Source: Deinobacterium chartae
GTDB lineage: Bacteria > Deinococcota > Deinococci > Deinococcales > Deinococcaceae
NCBI RefSeq assembly: GCF_014202645.1
Contig: NZ_JACHHG010000005.1
Coordinates: 124,001-188,000, forward strand
Direction of reading: 5' to 3'
DNA length: 64,000 nucleotides
Position 1 is the first letter of the stretch. The number at the start of each line of letters is the position of its first letter. The translations under genes and the position numbers were made by a program. Of this stretch, positions 1 through 9,483 are shown piece after piece. The notes under the pieces are model-generated. The model made no database searches, was not told the origin of the DNA, and was given only the letters and a program-made list of their open reading frames with translations.

Positions 1-13
1 TGTTCTGATACAT
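1..13 (-). CDS. Start of a gene running off the left edge
   Basis: An ATG on the minus strand (first base 13) follows an AGGAG Shine-Dalgarno at a 6-nt spacing, and the codons read M-Y-Q-N before the window ends. Nothing can be said of the product. Confidence 0.35.
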
Positions 14-87
14 GCGGATCTCCTGGCAGAAGAAAGCCGTTGTCGGTCGCGGTACCCAGCCAGCGGCCAGCGCTGCACCCTTGCCCC

Positions 88-561
88 TCAGATCGGGTAG
101 TACGACCGCGGATTGCCCTCGAGGAAGTCGCGGGTAGGCAGCCAGATCAGCGGGTGACGCTCCTCGATCTCCGGCGGCGGGCCGTAGCGCACCAGGTTCA
201 TGACCTCGCCGACCGGCACCCACTGGGCTCCGAGCACCTCGGGGTCGGTCGGGCCGATGTCGCCGCTGACCGTGCCAGAAAAGCGGGTAAAGGTCGCCCA
301 GCAGTGGTTGCGGGTTCCGGGTAGCAGTTCGCCCTCGAGCAGGCTGACGAACTCGAGGTTGGCGAGTTCCAGACCGGTTTCTTCCTTGACCTGACGGATG
401 GCGGCGTCGGCAAGCGTCTCTCCGTCGCGGGCCTTGCCGCCCGGCAGGCCCCAGAAGATGGAGCCGTCATCCATGCGTTCGGTGACCAGCAGCATCTGGC
501 CCTCCTGCACGATGTAGACGTGAGCTGCGCGCTTGAGCGGGATGACTCGTGAGATGGGCAT
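88..561 (-). CDS. NUDIX hydrolase
   Basis: Probable nucleoside-diphosphate-X hydrolase, 157 aa. The Nudix box spans about residues 42-64: G-X5-E, then RQVKEETGL. The REUXEE core reads RQVKEE, so its first Glu is Gln while the two metal-binding Glu are kept. The region before the box is the usual strand-loop with WGLPGG. I start at ATG 561 because AAAGGA lies about 9 nt upstream; a TTG 21 nt further out is open but has no ribosome site. The substrate cannot be told from the sequence. It is transcribed away from the DUF4384 gene. Confidence 0.9.
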   Translation of the reverse strand: MPISRVIPLKRAAHVYIVQEGQMLLVTERMDDGSIFWGLPGGKARDGETLADAAIRQVKEETGLELANLEFVSLLEGELLPGTRNHCWATFTRFSGTVSGDIGPTDPEVLGAQWVPVGEVMNLVRYGPPPEIEERHPLIWLPTRDFLEGNPRSYYPI

Positions 562-752
562 GCGGGGCCGTCCTTTGTGCAAGATATGGTGCCCGAAAAG
601 GGTCGCAACTGATTATATCGAACTTGCACCGAACGTCCTCCGGAGTGTGTTCATACCTGACTCAGATGAAAAATGGTCTTTATCAAAACCTAAGGTGGGC
701 CGACGGGCGCGGTCAGCTTGGAGGACTAAGCTCGAATCCCGAGGAGGTTTTA

Positions 753-1343
753 ATGCGAAAGCTGATTCTTTCTGCCCTGCTGCTTGCAACCGTCACCTTC
801 CCCGCCGCCGTGGCGGCCGACGCCCGCATCTCGCCGCAGAGCATCATCGTCAACCCCACTCCGCCCGCTCCCAGCGAACTGGGCGTGCGGGTGTGGACCG
901 ACCGCGACTCCAGCGGCAACGGCAACCCCGGCTACCGACCCGGCGAGCGCATCCGCCTGTACGTCTCGACCACCCGTGACGCCTACGTGTACCTGTTCAA
1001 CGTGGACCCCAGCGGCAACGTCGACATGGTGCTGCCCAACCGCTACTCGGGCGGCGGCAACTTCGTGCGCGCAGGCACCACGGCGGTTTTCCCCGCCGCC
1101 AACGCCGGCTTTACCTTCGACATCGCCGCCCCCTACGGCCAGAACAAGGTGCTGGCCCTGGCCTCCAAGACCCCGCTGAACATGGACGAGGTCGCCCGCT
1201 TCCAGAGCGGTCAGACCAGCGGCTTCGCCCAGAGCCAGGTCAAAGGCCAGAGCGGGCTGGCCCAAGCGCTCTCGATCGTGGTGAACCCGGTGCCGCAGAA
1301 CTCCTGGATCACCGACACCGCGCGCTACACGGTCATTCGCTGA
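753..1343 (+). CDS. Secreted DUF4384-type protein
   Basis: 196 aa. The N-terminus is a clear Sec signal peptide ([19 protein letters not shown], cleavage near AVA-AD). The mature part has the DUF4384 pattern: a '[30 protein letters not shown]' type core (residues about 67-95, quoted in part as RIRLYVS and YLFNVDPSG) followed by a VLPN motif. The family is common in Deinococcus and its function is unknown, likely cell-envelope. The start at ATG 753 is set by GAGGAGG at 741-747. The gene beginning at 63957 has a closely similar signal peptide. A large hairpin follows the stop. Confidence 0.8.
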   Translation: MRKLILSALLLATVTFPAAVAADARISPQSIIVNPTPPAPSELGVRVWTDRDSSGNGNPGYRPGERIRLYVSTTRDAYVYLFNVDPSGNVDMVLPNRYSGGGNFVRAGTTAVFPAANAGFTFDIAAPYGQNKVLALASKTPLNMDEVARFQSGQTSGFAQSQVKGQSGLAQALSIVVNPVPQNSWITDTARYTVIR

Positions 1344-1352
1344 TTTTCCGAG

Positions 1353-1392
1353 TTTTGAGGCGCTCAGGGGGGTGCCCCTGCGCGCCTCAAAA
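1353..1392. terminator. Bidirectional hairpin terminator
   Basis: Arms TTTTGAGGCGC and GCGCCTCAAAA enclose an inner CAGGGG/CCCCTG stem. It lies between convergent genes, and the outer A/T ends give a U-run in either direction. Confidence 0.8.
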
Positions 1393-1402
1393 CGGCCCGG
1401 CT

Positions 1403-2098
1403 TCAGGTCAGACGCGGAAACTCCCGGCGGATCCGCCAGGGCTTGTCGTCTTGCTGCAGCATCAGGCACACGCTCTCGACCTCGAGGGCCTGGTAGGGCT
1501 CGAAGCTGCGCTCGAGGCGGCGCGCCAGGCCGCCCCCCTCGCCACCGAACGGGTTCAGGAGCGTGAAGTGCGGCTGCCAGGTATCCAGGCCGCGCGGCGA
1601 CAGAAACTTGCGCAGGCGGCGGCGCTCGAAGGCCCGGCCGTACTTGCCGGGGTCGGCGCGCACCTCGTCTACAAAGTCCGAGTGCCGCCCAAACGGCGCC
1701 GTACGCGCGATGAACAGGGCCTGCAGCATGGCCAGCGCTTCCGAGGCGCGGTAGCGCAGCACCCACACCTTTCCGTCCTCCCAGCGCTCGAGGCCCTGGG
1801 CGTGCAGGGTCAGGCTGCTCTCGGGACTCAAGCAGGCCAGCAGGTCCGAGATCTCCTCCTCGATCAGGGGAAGCGCGAGCGGGTCCACCTCGAGGGCTTC
1901 GCCCAGAGTGAGGTGAAAACCGAACGGTCGGGCGGCGGCGCGCCACGCGGGGTCAAGGTCGCCGATGCGGGCGCGCAGGTCCTCGGAGAGTTCGAGTTCG
2001 CGGGTCGCGCGCAGGTCGTAGCCCAGCACCTCGCTGCCCAGACGGTAGAACTCGCTGCCTCTCGGCGGAACGTAGTAGATCGCGAAACGAAAGGACAT
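1403..2098 (-). CDS. DUF1045-type 2H phosphoesterase
   Basis: 231 aa. The opening 'RFAIYYVPP' and the two H-x-T signatures (HLT in FHLTLG and HFT in PHFTLL) are those of the DUF1045 branch of the 2H phosphoesterase superfamily. In phosphonate loci such proteins sit with PhnN-type genes, but no phosphonate genes are visible here, so the substrate (a cyclic phosphate or phosphodiester) is open. A TAAAAT box ends 5 nt before the ATG and there is no Shine-Dalgarno, so the transcript is probably leaderless. Confidence 0.75.
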   Translation of the reverse strand: MSFRFAIYYVPPRGSEFYRLGSEVLGYDLRATRELELSEDLRARIGDLDPAWRAAARPFGFHLTLGEALEVDPLALPLIEEEISDLLACLSPESSLTLHAQGLERWEDGKVWVLRYRASEALAMLQALFIARTAPFGRHSDFVDEVRADPGKYGRAFERRRLRKFLSPRGLDTWQPHFTLLNPFGGEGGGLARRLERSFEPYQALEVESVCLMLQQDDKPWRIRREFPRLT

Positions 2099-2220
2099 GG
2101 TCCATTTTAAGCGCGTTGGAGCGCGGGTCTTCTGAAGCCAAGCTTTAGAACACGCTTTGCGGAAGCCCGCTAAGCCATCTGCGGCAGGCCGCGCCGGGCA
2201 ACGCCTGCTTACACTGCCTC

Positions 2221-2727
2221 ATGCTGATTCGTCCTCTGAATGCTCACGATGCCGACTCCTTCTGGCACCTGCGCCTCGAGGCGCTCACCCGCGAACCGGG
2301 CGCTTTTGGCGCTTCGGCCGAGAGCCACCGCGAGACCACGCCGCAGGACGCAGCCGCGCGCTTAGAGGCGCGGCCCGGCGAGAGCTTCACCCTGGGTGCC
2401 TTCTTGGGCGACGAACTGGTCGGCACGGCCGGGCTGCTGCGCTCGGGCGGCCTCAAGGAGCGCCACAAGGCCGGGGTGTGGGGCGTGTACGTGCGCGCCG
2501 AAGCCTCCGGGCGCGGCGCGGGCCGGGCGCTGATGACCGACCTGCTCGAGCGGGCGACGGGCTTGGCGGGCCTCGAGCAGGTCACGCTGACCGTAGCGGT
2601 CACCCAGCAAGCGGCCCGCGCCCTGTACCGCTCGCTGGGCTTCGAGGTGTGGGGACTCGAGCCGCGCGCGCTGAAGGTGAGCGGCGTTTACGTGGACGAA
2701 GAACACATGGTGCGTTTCCTGCGCTGA
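2221..2727 (+). CDS. GNAT-family N-acetyltransferase
   Basis: 168 aa, a single GNAT fold. Acetyl-CoA binding motif A is visible as VYVRAEASGRGAGRAL (R-x-x-G-x-A pattern) near residues 90-105, with the following helix and a late 'ARALYRSLGFEVWG' beta-bulge/motif B region. The acceptor substrate is unknown. A TACACT box at 2210-2215 is 5 nt upstream of the ATG with no ribosome site, which suggests a leaderless mRNA. It is a single gene between divergent and parallel neighbours. Confidence 0.88.
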   Translation: MLIRPLNAHDADSFWHLRLEALTREPGAFGASAESHRETTPQDAAARLEARPGESFTLGAFLGDELVGTAGLLRSGGLKERHKAGVWGVYVRAEASGRGAGRALMTDLLERATGLAGLEQVTLTVAVTQQAARALYRSLGFEVWGLEPRALKVSGVYVDEEHMVRFLR

Positions 2728-2846
2728 TGCCCGGCTTTTACCCGGTATGACGGAAGTCCCGGGTGATTTTTGCTATGGTAGAGCTTCTGAGCGGCGCGCC
2801 GGAGCGCAATCAGGGCCCTTCGCGCCGCCACCAACTCGAGGTGGGC

Positions 2847-4550
2847 ATGAAGCTGTACCGACGCACAAGCAAAGGCTATGAAACCGTTCTGCGGGGCCGC
2901 ACCCTGCTGACCACACCGCGCCTGAACAAAGGCACCGCCTTCACCCTCGAGGAGCGCCGCGCGCTGGGCTTGCAGGGCCTGCTGCCCCCCGGCACCCTGA
3001 CCCTCGAGCAGCAGGCCCGCCGTGCCTACAAGCAGTACGCGGCCCAGACCAGCGACTTGCAGAAGAACCTGAACCTCAGCGCCCTGCACGACCGCAACGA
3101 GGTGCTGTTCTACAAGGTGCTCTCCGAGCACCTCGACGAGATGCTGCCGATCGTGTACACGCCCACGGTCGGGACCGCCATCCAGCAGTTCAGCCACGAG
3201 TACCGGCGTCCCAGGGGCGTGTACCTCGACATCAACGCGCCCGAGGACATCGAGCAGGCTTTTCTCAACTACGGCCTGGCCCCCGACGAGGTGGATCTCC
3301 TGGTCGCCACCGACGGGGAGGCGATTTTGGGCATCGGGGACTGGGGCGTGGGCGGCATGAACATCTCGATCGGCAAGCTGATCGTGTACACCGCTGCGGG
3401 CGGCATCGATCCCAGCCGGGTGATCCCGGTGATGCTCGACGTGGGCACCGACCGCGAGAGCCTGCAAAATGACCCGATGTACCTCGGTAACCGCCACCCG
3501 CGCGTGCGCGGCGCGGCGTACGACGCCTTCATCGACGCGTACGTGCGCACCGCCTCGAGGCTTTTCCCCAATGCCCTGCTGCACTGGGAGGACTTCTCGG
3601 CCATCAACGCCCGCCGCATCCTGGCGCGCTACCGCCACGAGGTCCGCACCTTCAACGACGACATGCAGGGCACCGGAGCGATCGTGCTGGCCGCGCTGTT
3701 CGCGGCGGTGCAGGCCAGCGGCATCCCGATGCGCGATCAGCGCCTGATCGTGTTCGGAGCCGGGACCGCCGGGGTGGGCATCGCCGAGCAGATCCGCGAC
3801 GCGATGGTACAAGACGGCCTGAGCCTCGAGGCAGCCAACCGTCAGGTGTGGCTGATCGACCGCCCGGGTCTGCTCACCGACGACATGCCCGACCTGCGTG
3901 ACTTCCAGCAGCCCTTCGCCCGGCCGGTCAGCGAAACCCAGGGCTGGGAGCGCGACGCGGGCGGCATCTCGCTGCTCGAGACCGTGCGCCGGGTGAAGCC
4001 CACGGTCCTGATCGGCACCTCGGCGGTCTCGGGTGCTTTCAGCGAGGAGGTGGTCCGTGCCATGGCCGCCGGGGTGGAGCGCCCGATCATCTTCCCGCTC
4101 TCCAACCCCACCCCGCTCGCCGAGGCGACCCCGAGCGACCTGATCCACTGGACCGAGGGCCGCGCGCTGGTCACCACCGGCAGCCCCTTTCAGCCGGTCA
4201 CCTACGAGCGCACCTCGTACGTCATCGGGCAGTCGAACAACGCCCTGGTCTTCCCGGGCATCGGCCTGGGCACCATCGTCACCCGCGCCCGGCACGTGAC
4301 CGACGGCATGCTGGCCGCCGCCGCGCACACGGTGGCAGGCATGGTGGACGTCTCGCAGCCGGGCGCCTCGCTGCTGCCGCGCGTGGTGGACCTGCGTCCG
4401 GTCTCGAAGGCGGTGGCGGTCGCCGTTGCCCGCGCCGCCATCGAAGAAGGCGAGGCCCTCGAGGTTCCCGAGAACCTCGAGACCGCCGTGGAGGCCGCGA
4501 TGTGGCACGCCGAGTACCAGCCGATCATCGGCGTGGACCGCCTCGATTAA
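2847..4550 (+). CDS. maeA: NAD-dependent malic enzyme
   Basis: 567 aa, the usual length for the large SfcA/MaeA class. It decarboxylates malate to pyruvate with NAD(P) reduction. The substrate domain has YTPTVGTAIQQFSHEYRRP and GIGDWGVGGMNISIGK with the metal-binding 'FNDDMQGTGAI' segment. The Rossmann motif VFGAGTAGVGIAEQI follows, then FPLSNPT. I start at ATG 2847, preceded by GAGGTG, because the 28 codons upstream are not family-like. A strong hairpin follows the stop. The co-factor choice (NAD over NADP) is by family resemblance only. Confidence 0.93.
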   Translation: MKLYRRTSKGYETVLRGRTLLTTPRLNKGTAFTLEERRALGLQGLLPPGTLTLEQQARRAYKQYAAQTSDLQKNLNLSALHDRNEVLFYKVLSEHLDEMLPIVYTPTVGTAIQQFSHEYRRPRGVYLDINAPEDIEQAFLNYGLAPDEVDLLVATDGEAILGIGDWGVGGMNISIGKLIVYTAAGGIDPSRVIPVMLDVGTDRESLQNDPMYLGNRHPRVRGAAYDAFIDAYVRTASRLFPNALLHWEDFSAINARRILARYRHEVRTFNDDMQGTGAIVLAALFAAVQASGIPMRDQRLIVFGAGTAGVGIAEQIRDAMVQDGLSLEAANRQVWLIDRPGLLTDDMPDLRDFQQPFARPVSETQGWERDAGGISLLETVRRVKPTVLIGTSAVSGAFSEEVVRAMAAGVERPIIFPLSNPTPLAEATPSDLIHWTEGRALVTTGSPFQPVTYERTSYVIGQSNNALVFPGIGLGTIVTRARHVTDGMLAAAAHTVAGMVDVSQPGASLLPRVVDLRPVSKAVAVAVARAAIEEGEALEVPENLETAVEAAMWHAEYQPIIGVDRLD

Positions 4551-4565
4551 TTCCGGTACGGCAGC

Positions 4566-4593
4566 GGGGCGCGGCGGGTACCCGCCGCGCCCC
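4566..4593. terminator. Bidirectional hairpin terminator
   Basis: A perfect GC-rich palindrome (arms of about 12 bp around GTAC) between the convergent malic enzyme and enoyl-CoA hydratase genes. Confidence 0.7.
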
Positions 4594-4606
4594 GCCGGTG
4601 GTTTTA

Positions 4607-5482
4607 CTACTCGCCGGGTTCGGGAAACTCGGGCCGGGTATCCTCCCGCCACGCCTCGCGCAGCCTGCGGTAGTCGGGCCTGCGTTTCTCGGCAAAAGCC
4701 CGCACCCCCTCTTGCACCTCGAGCGAGACGTTGTGAATCGCCAGCCAGTCCTTGGCGTGACCGATGGTCGTTCCCCAGGACATGTCCCGCCAGTAGTTGA
4801 GCTGCTGCTTGGTGTAGCGCAGCACGGTGGGCAGCTTGTTGTACAGCTTCTCGGCCATGCGCGCCACCGCCGCGTCGAGCTCGTACAGCGGAACCACCTG
4901 GTTCACCAGGCCCCACTCGAGGGCTTTTTCGGCCGGGATCTCCTCGTTGAGAAACAGAATCTCACGGGCGCGGCGATCCCCGACGATCAGGGGCAGGTAC
5001 TGCGTGGCCCCGGCGGCGGCCACCGAGCCGTGCGAGGCCCCCACCTGGCGGATGTAGGCGTGGTCGGCCATGATCGCGAGGTCACAGCTCATGTTGAACT
5101 CGTTGCCGCCGCCCACCACGATGCCGCCCAGCCGCGCGATCGAGGGTTTGCCCAGGTTGCGCAGCAGCTCGTGGGCGGCGATGAACTCCTGCATCCACTT
5201 GTAGTAGTCGCGCGGACGCACCTGGAACTCGGCCTGCTCGCGCATGTCCGCCCCGGTGCAGAAGGCCTTGCCTTCGCCGGTCAGGACCAGCACCGCAACG
5301 CTGTCATCCCACATCACGTCCTTAAAAGCCACCTGCAACTCCTGCAGCATCGGCAGGTTCACGCAGTTGAGCACCTCGGGGCGGTTAAAGGTCACGGTCG
5401 CGACGTAATCCCGTTTCTCGTAGCGGATGTACTGAAACCCGAAGCTCTCCGGATCACGTCCCACATAGGCGCGTTCGCTCAT
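4607..5482 (-). CDS. Enoyl-CoA hydratase/isomerase (last gene of acyl-CoA operon)
   Basis: 291 aa crotonase fold. The oxyanion-hole segments KAFCTGADM and GGIVVGGGNEF are present and the first catalytic Glu is kept in GGGNEF. The segment that carries the second Glu in classical hydratases (FGxPE) reads GASHGSVAAAG, so the reaction may be an isomerisation, ring transformation or other crotonase chemistry. The ATG overlaps the stop of the EthD gene (ATGA), so translation is coupled. In a phenylacetate pathway it would fill a PaaF/PaaG-type role; that is inference from context. Confidence 0.85.
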   Translation of the reverse strand: MSERAYVGRDPESFGFQYIRYEKRDYVATVTFNRPEVLNCVNLPMLQELQVAFKDVMWDDSVAVLVLTGEGKAFCTGADMREQAEFQVRPRDYYKWMQEFIAAHELLRNLGKPSIARLGGIVVGGGNEFNMSCDLAIMADHAYIRQVGASHGSVAAAGATQYLPLIVGDRRAREILFLNEEIPAEKALEWGLVNQVVPLYELDAAVARMAEKLYNKLPTVLRYTKQQLNYWRDMSWGTTIGHAKDWLAIHNVSLEVQEGVRAFAEKRRPDYRRLREAWREDTRPEFPEPGE

Positions 5483-5781
5483 TCGACTTCTCCTTGCACC
5501 AGGGTCACCCGTTCCCCGGCAAACTGCATCAGGTCCCGGCCGGCCTCGGCGTTCTCGGGCGAGCGCATCGCGGCCCGGTACGCCTCGAGGTCGGCGAAAT
5601 ACATCTCGGCCATCAGGAAAAACGCGGGCTCCCCACCCAGGGGAGCCCGCGTCAGGCGGGTAACTTCGAGGCGTTCCAGGCCGGGCACGCGCCGCATCAG
5701 CGGCAGGTGCGCCGCGTGGTCGTGCTCGAGAAATGCCGCCTCGTCCGTTGGGCGGCGGTAGAGGCCCACCAGCTTGATCAC
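5479..5781 (-). CDS. EthD-family small protein
   Basis: 100 aa ferredoxin-like alpha/beta-barrel of the EthD type: it opens [11 protein letters not shown], has the '[20 protein letters not shown]'-type helix-strand unit (seen here as [15 protein letters not shown]), and ends [15 protein letters not shown]. EthD proteins are small partners of degradative oxygenase or CoA pathways with poorly known activity. GTG start overlapping the stop of the thioesterase (GTGA); its own stop overlaps the hydratase ATG. The tight packing says it is a working part of the pathway. Confidence 0.8.
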   Translation of the reverse strand: MIKLVGLYRRPTDEAAFLEHDHAAHLPLMRRVPGLERLEVTRLTRAPLGGEPAFFLMAEMYFADLEAYRAAMRSPENAEAGRDLMQFAGERVTLVQGEVE

Positions 5782-6206
5782 ACGCGCTCCTCCCGGTGGG
5801 CCCGGAAACGCGCCTCGAGGTCCCGGAAACCGCGGTCGATGCGCTCCTGGGGCAGGGCGACCTGCACGGTGCTGCCCGTGCCGATCAGGTCACCGAGTTC
5901 GTTCACGGCGGTCATGCTGGCATAGATGCGGCGGCCCTCCACCCGCTCGAGGGTGGCGGTGATGGTCACCCGCATGCCCGGCAGGGCCGAGGCCCGGTGG
6001 TCTACCGACACCGCGCTGCCCAGACCGTTCTCGCCCTCCTCGAGAAAGGGCAAGATGATCTTGCGCCCCGCCTCCTCGAAGTGCTTGGCCATCCAATAGG
6101 TGGCGTACACCGGGTGCAGCCTGCCCAGTTCCTCGAAGTGCACGGTCATCTCGGGCGTGACCAGCACCTCGAGGGTCGCCTGGTAGCCCTGGGGAATCGG
6201 CCTCAT
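5778..6206 (-). CDS. FlK-like hotdog acyl-CoA thioesterase
   Basis: 142 aa single hotdog domain close to the fluoroacetyl-CoA thioesterase (FlK) group: [17 protein letters not shown] with the helix Glu, [20 protein letters not shown] and the closing [11 protein letters not shown] strand. It would release stalled or toxic acyl/aryl-CoA and recycle CoA, a job often done by PaaI in phenylacetate operons, although this sequence is not the PaaI subfamily. Start ATG 6206 lies 10 nt after the paaK stop with a GGAGGA site across the gap. Confidence 0.82.
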   Translation of the reverse strand: MRPIPQGYQATLEVLVTPEMTVHFEELGRLHPVYATYWMAKHFEEAGRKIILPFLEEGENGLGSAVSVDHRASALPGMRVTITATLERVEGRRIYASMTAVNELGDLIGTGSTVQVALPQERIDRGFRDLEARFRAHREERV

Positions 6207-6216
6207 GCGTTCCTCC

Positions 6217-7557
6217 TCACCGCGCGGGCCGCTCGTCGACCACCCGCCGCAGTTTGCCGCCCTGCGAGCGCGGCAGGCGACCGGGAGCGACCAGCCGGAC
6301 CGCTACCGTAACGCCTACGGTGTCCTTGATCCGGTGCTGCACCTGGCGGCTCAGCCCGTCGACTGCGCTGCCCGCCGGCGGGGTCCCCTCCTCGAGGAGT
6401 TCTGGCCCCACGGTCTTGAAGTAGCCTTCGGAGACTTCTACCGCCACGGTCACGTCGTCGAGCAGCCCCGCGCGCGCCAGGGTGATCTGGTAGTGCGCCG
6501 AGAGCTGCGGGAAGGTCACCAGCACCGCCTCGAGCTGGGTGGGGTACACGTTGACCCCGCGCACGATCAGCATGTCGTCGGCGCGGCCCCGGATGATGTC
6601 CATGCGGCGCATGCTGCGCCCGGTCGCGTTCTCACCGGGAATCAGGCGGGTGATGTCGCCGGTCCAGTAGCGCAGCAGCGGCATGGCCTCGCGGGTCATG
6701 GAGGTCAGGACCAGCACGCCCCACTCGCCGTCGGGAAGCGGCTCGCCGGTCTCGACGTCCACGATTTCCGGGTAGAAGTGGTCCTCCCAGATGTACGAGC
6801 CGTTCTGCTCGTTCGCGTCCTCCTGGCTCACCCCTGGGCCGATGATCTCGGAGAGGCCGTAGATGTTGGTGGCCTTGCAGCCCAGCATCTCCTCGATCTG
6901 GGCGCGCATCGCCTCGGTCCACGGCTCAGCGCCCAGCACCGCGTAGCGGATCGGGATGGTCTTGGGCGAGTGCCCCCGGGCGTAGAGGGCCTCGGCCAGC
7001 ACCAGGGCGTAGCTGGGCGTACAGGCGATGATCTCGGGTCGGAAATCCTCGATCAGGGTCACTTGCCGCTCGGTCATGCCGCCCGAGATGGGCACGACGC
7101 TCATGCCCAGCCGCTCGCCGCCGTAGTGCGTGCCCAGGCCACCGGTAAACAGCCCGTAGCCGTAGGCGTTGTGAAAGATCATGCCGCGCCGCCCGCCCGC
7201 CGCGTACAGGCTGCGCGCAACCACCTCGGTGAAGAGGGCCACGTCGGCCTCGGTGTAACACACCACCGTGGGCTTGCCGGTGGTGCCGCTCGAGGCGTGA
7301 ATGCGCACCACGTCCTCGCGCGGGACCGCCAGCAGGCCGAAGGGATAGTGGTCGCGCAAGTCGCTCTTGCGCGTAAACGGCAGGCGCGCGAGGTCGGGCA
7401 GCGTACGCAGGTCGTCCGGAGTCATGCCGCGTTCCTCGAAACGCTGGCGGTAAAACGGTACGCGCTCGTACACGCGGCGCGCGCAGGCCCGCAGCCGCTC
7501 GAGCTGCAGGGCCCTGAGCTTCTCAACCGGCATGCTTTCGGCGGTCGGATTGAACAT
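6217..7557 (-). CDS. paaK: Phenylacetate-CoA ligase
   Basis: 446 aa, right for PaaK. It activates phenylacetate (or a related aryl acid) to the CoA thioester with ATP, giving AMP and PPi. The AMP-binding P-loop reads SSGTTGKPT, and the PaaK-type signatures [28 protein letters not shown] and the [20 protein letters not shown] hinge/A8 region are all visible. Start ATG 7557 follows AGGAGG. It is placed after the thiolase with a 28-nt gap, the largest in the operon. Phenylacetate as substrate is the family default, not proved here. Confidence 0.93.
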   Translation of the reverse strand: MFNPTAESMPVEKLRALQLERLRACARRVYERVPFYRQRFEERGMTPDDLRTLPDLARLPFTRKSDLRDHYPFGLLAVPREDVVRIHASSGTTGKPTVVCYTEADVALFTEVVARSLYAAGGRRGMIFHNAYGYGLFTGGLGTHYGGERLGMSVVPISGGMTERQVTLIEDFRPEIIACTPSYALVLAEALYARGHSPKTIPIRYAVLGAEPWTEAMRAQIEEMLGCKATNIYGLSEIIGPGVSQEDANEQNGSYIWEDHFYPEIVDVETGEPLPDGEWGVLVLTSMTREAMPLLRYWTGDITRLIPGENATGRSMRRMDIIRGRADDMLIVRGVNVYPTQLEAVLVTFPQLSAHYQITLARAGLLDDVTVAVEVSEGYFKTVGPELLEEGTPPAGSAVDGLSRQVQHRIKDTVGVTVAVRLVAPGRLPRSQGGKLRRVVDERPAR

Positions 7558-7585
7558 GAAGCCTCCTGAGGGTCCGGACTGTGCT

Positions 7586-8788
7586 CTAGATGCGTTCGAC
7601 CACGGTCGCAATACCCTGACCCACCCCGATGCACATGGTCGCCAGGCCGGTGGCAGCGCCACGGCGCTTCATCTCGTGCACCAGATCGGCCATGATGCGC
7701 GCTCCCGAAGCGCCCAGCGGATGACCCAGCGCGATGGCCCCGCCGTTCACGTTGACGCGGGCATCGTCGGGTGCGATGCCCAAGTCGTGCAGCACCGCCA
7801 GGCTCTGCGCGGCGAAAGCCTCGTTCAGCTCGATCAGCTCGAGGTCCGAGAGCTGCATTCCCACCCGTTCGAGGGCCTTGCGGGTGGCGGGCACCGGGCC
7901 GATGCCCATGATGCGCGGGGGAACGCCCGCAACCGCAAAGGAGCGCACGCGGGCGAGCACCTCGAGGCCGTGCGCCTTGGCGTACTCGCGCGAGGTGATG
8001 ACCACGGCGGCGGCCCCGTCGTTGAGGCTGCTGGCGTTGCCGGCGGTCACGCTGCCGCCACGCTTGAAGGCGGGTTTGAGGGTAGAAAGCACCTCGAGGG
8101 TGGTGTCCGGGCGCGGTCCCTCGTCGCGGCTGACCGTGACCGTGCCCTTGCGGCCCGGAACGTCCACCGGTACGACGTGCCCGTCGAGGTACCCGGCCTG
8201 CTGCGCCGCCACGGCGCGCAGGTGGCTGGCGAGCGCGAAGCGGTCCTGGTCCTCGCGCGCGATCCGGTACTCCTCGGCGAGGTTCTCGGCGGTCTCTCCC
8301 ATCGAGTCGGTGCCGTGCAGCTCCTGCATCCGGGGGTTGATGAAGCGCCAGCCGATGGTGGTGTCGTAGTAGGTGCCGTTGCCGGTCTGGAAGGCGCGTT
8401 CGGGCTTGGGCAGCACCCAGGGAGCACGGCTCATGCTCTCCACGCCTCCGGCGATGAACACGTCTCCCTCGCCGGACAGCACACCCTTGACGGCGGTGTT
8501 GATGGCGTCGAGCGAGCTGCCGCACAGTCGGTTGATGGTGGTGGCGGGCACCGTGACCGGGAAACCGGCCAGCAAAGCACTCATGCGGCCCACGTTGCGG
8601 TTGTCCTCGCCCGCCTGGTTGGCGCAGCCCATGATGATGTCGGTCACGTCGTCGACGGGCACTCCGGCGCGCTCGAGGGCGGCCTTGAGGGCCACGGCCC
8701 CCAGGTCGTCGGGGCGCACGCCCGACAGTCCTCCGCCGTAACGTCCGATCGGGGTGCGGACGGCGGATACGATAACGGCTTCTCTCAT
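7586..8788 (-). CDS. Acetyl-CoA C-acyltransferase (thiolase)
   Basis: 400 aa. The nucleophile Cys lies in NRLCGSSLDAI, the GHPLGASGARI motif carries the catalytic His and the C-terminal MCIGVGQG the second Cys, so all active-site positions are intact. It cleaves 3-oxoacyl-CoA; in a phenylacetate pathway this is the PaaJ step, otherwise the last step of beta-oxidation. The ATG overlaps the stop of the histidine phosphatase (ATGA), so the two are translationally coupled. Confidence 0.93.
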   Translation of the reverse strand: MREAVIVSAVRTPIGRYGGGLSGVRPDDLGAVALKAALERAGVPVDDVTDIIMGCANQAGEDNRNVGRMSALLAGFPVTVPATTINRLCGSSLDAINTAVKGVLSGEGDVFIAGGVESMSRAPWVLPKPERAFQTGNGTYYDTTIGWRFINPRMQELHGTDSMGETAENLAEEYRIAREDQDRFALASHLRAVAAQQAGYLDGHVVPVDVPGRKGTVTVSRDEGPRPDTTLEVLSTLKPAFKRGGSVTAGNASSLNDGAAAVVITSREYAKAHGLEVLARVRSFAVAGVPPRIMGIGPVPATRKALERVGMQLSDLELIELNEAFAAQSLAVLHDLGIAPDDARVNVNGGAIALGHPLGASGARIMADLVHEMKRRGAATGLATMCIGVGQGIATVVERI

Positions 8789-9483
8789 GCTTGAACCTCG
8801 TTTACGGCAGCCTGAATCAGCTGCTCGAAGGATGGGACGGGCGTGGGGATGGCGGCGTCTCCACTCAGGTGAGCCGCGTCGGCAAAACGAATCAGGCGGC
8901 CCCCGGATGGCCGCGCCGCATCAAAGGCGACCTCGGTGACCGAGCCGGGCATCATGGACGCACGCAGCAGCGCAGCGTCCAGGTCAGGGCACAGCTCGGG
9001 CAGGGTCAGCTTGATCTGACCGCTGTGCCCGAACACCGCCGCGTCCCCCGGAGCTTCCAGGATACGGCTCCAGGCCTCGAGGCTGCGCGCTTGCAGCTCG
9101 TGCCAGTTTTCGCCGCCCGGAAAGCGGCGCGCGCGGTCTCCGGCGCGCCACGCGGCCAGCACCTCGTCGTGCTCGCGCCAGCGTGCCTCGAGCGTGTGCG
9201 GCTCGCCGTCCACCTCGAGGTCCCCGGCGTTGAGTTCGCGCAGGCCCTCGAGCAGCGTGACCGGACGGCCCAGCGCGCGGGCCAGCGGTTCGGCGGTCTG
9301 CTGCGCGCGCCGCAGCGGCGACGCGAACAGCGCGCGGATCCCGAGGCCCTGCAGGTAGGCAGCAACCTGTTCGGCCTGCAGCCGACCGCGCTCGGTGAGG
9401 TCACGGTCCACGCGGCGGCACGACAGCTCGCGCGCCAAATTGGCCAGGTTCTCGCCGTGGCGGATCAGGTACACCCGCTTCAC
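8785..9483 (-). CDS. Histidine phosphatase family protein
   Basis: 232 aa, phosphoglycerate-mutase-like. The phosphohistidine motif is LIRHGE (residues about 6-11), the second Arg lies in FASPLRRAQQTAEPLA, and the late His in VFGHSGQIKLTLPE. The GTG start overlaps the upstream stop (GTGA) and its stop overlaps the thiolase ATG. Such a phosphatase has no defined step in phenylacetate or beta-oxidation pathways; it might remove a phosphate from a CoA breakdown product or pathway intermediate. Function is unknown. Confidence 0.85.
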   Translation of the reverse strand: MKRVYLIRHGENLANLARELSCRRVDRDLTERGRLQAEQVAAYLQGLGIRALFASPLRRAQQTAEPLARALGRPVTLLEGLRELNAGDLEVDGEPHTLEARWREHDEVLAAWRAGDRARRFPGGENWHELQARSLEAWSRILEAPGDAAVFGHSGQIKLTLPELCPDLDAALLRASMMPGSVTEVAFDAARPSGGRLIRFADAAHLSGDAAIPTPVPSFEQLIQAAVNEVQA

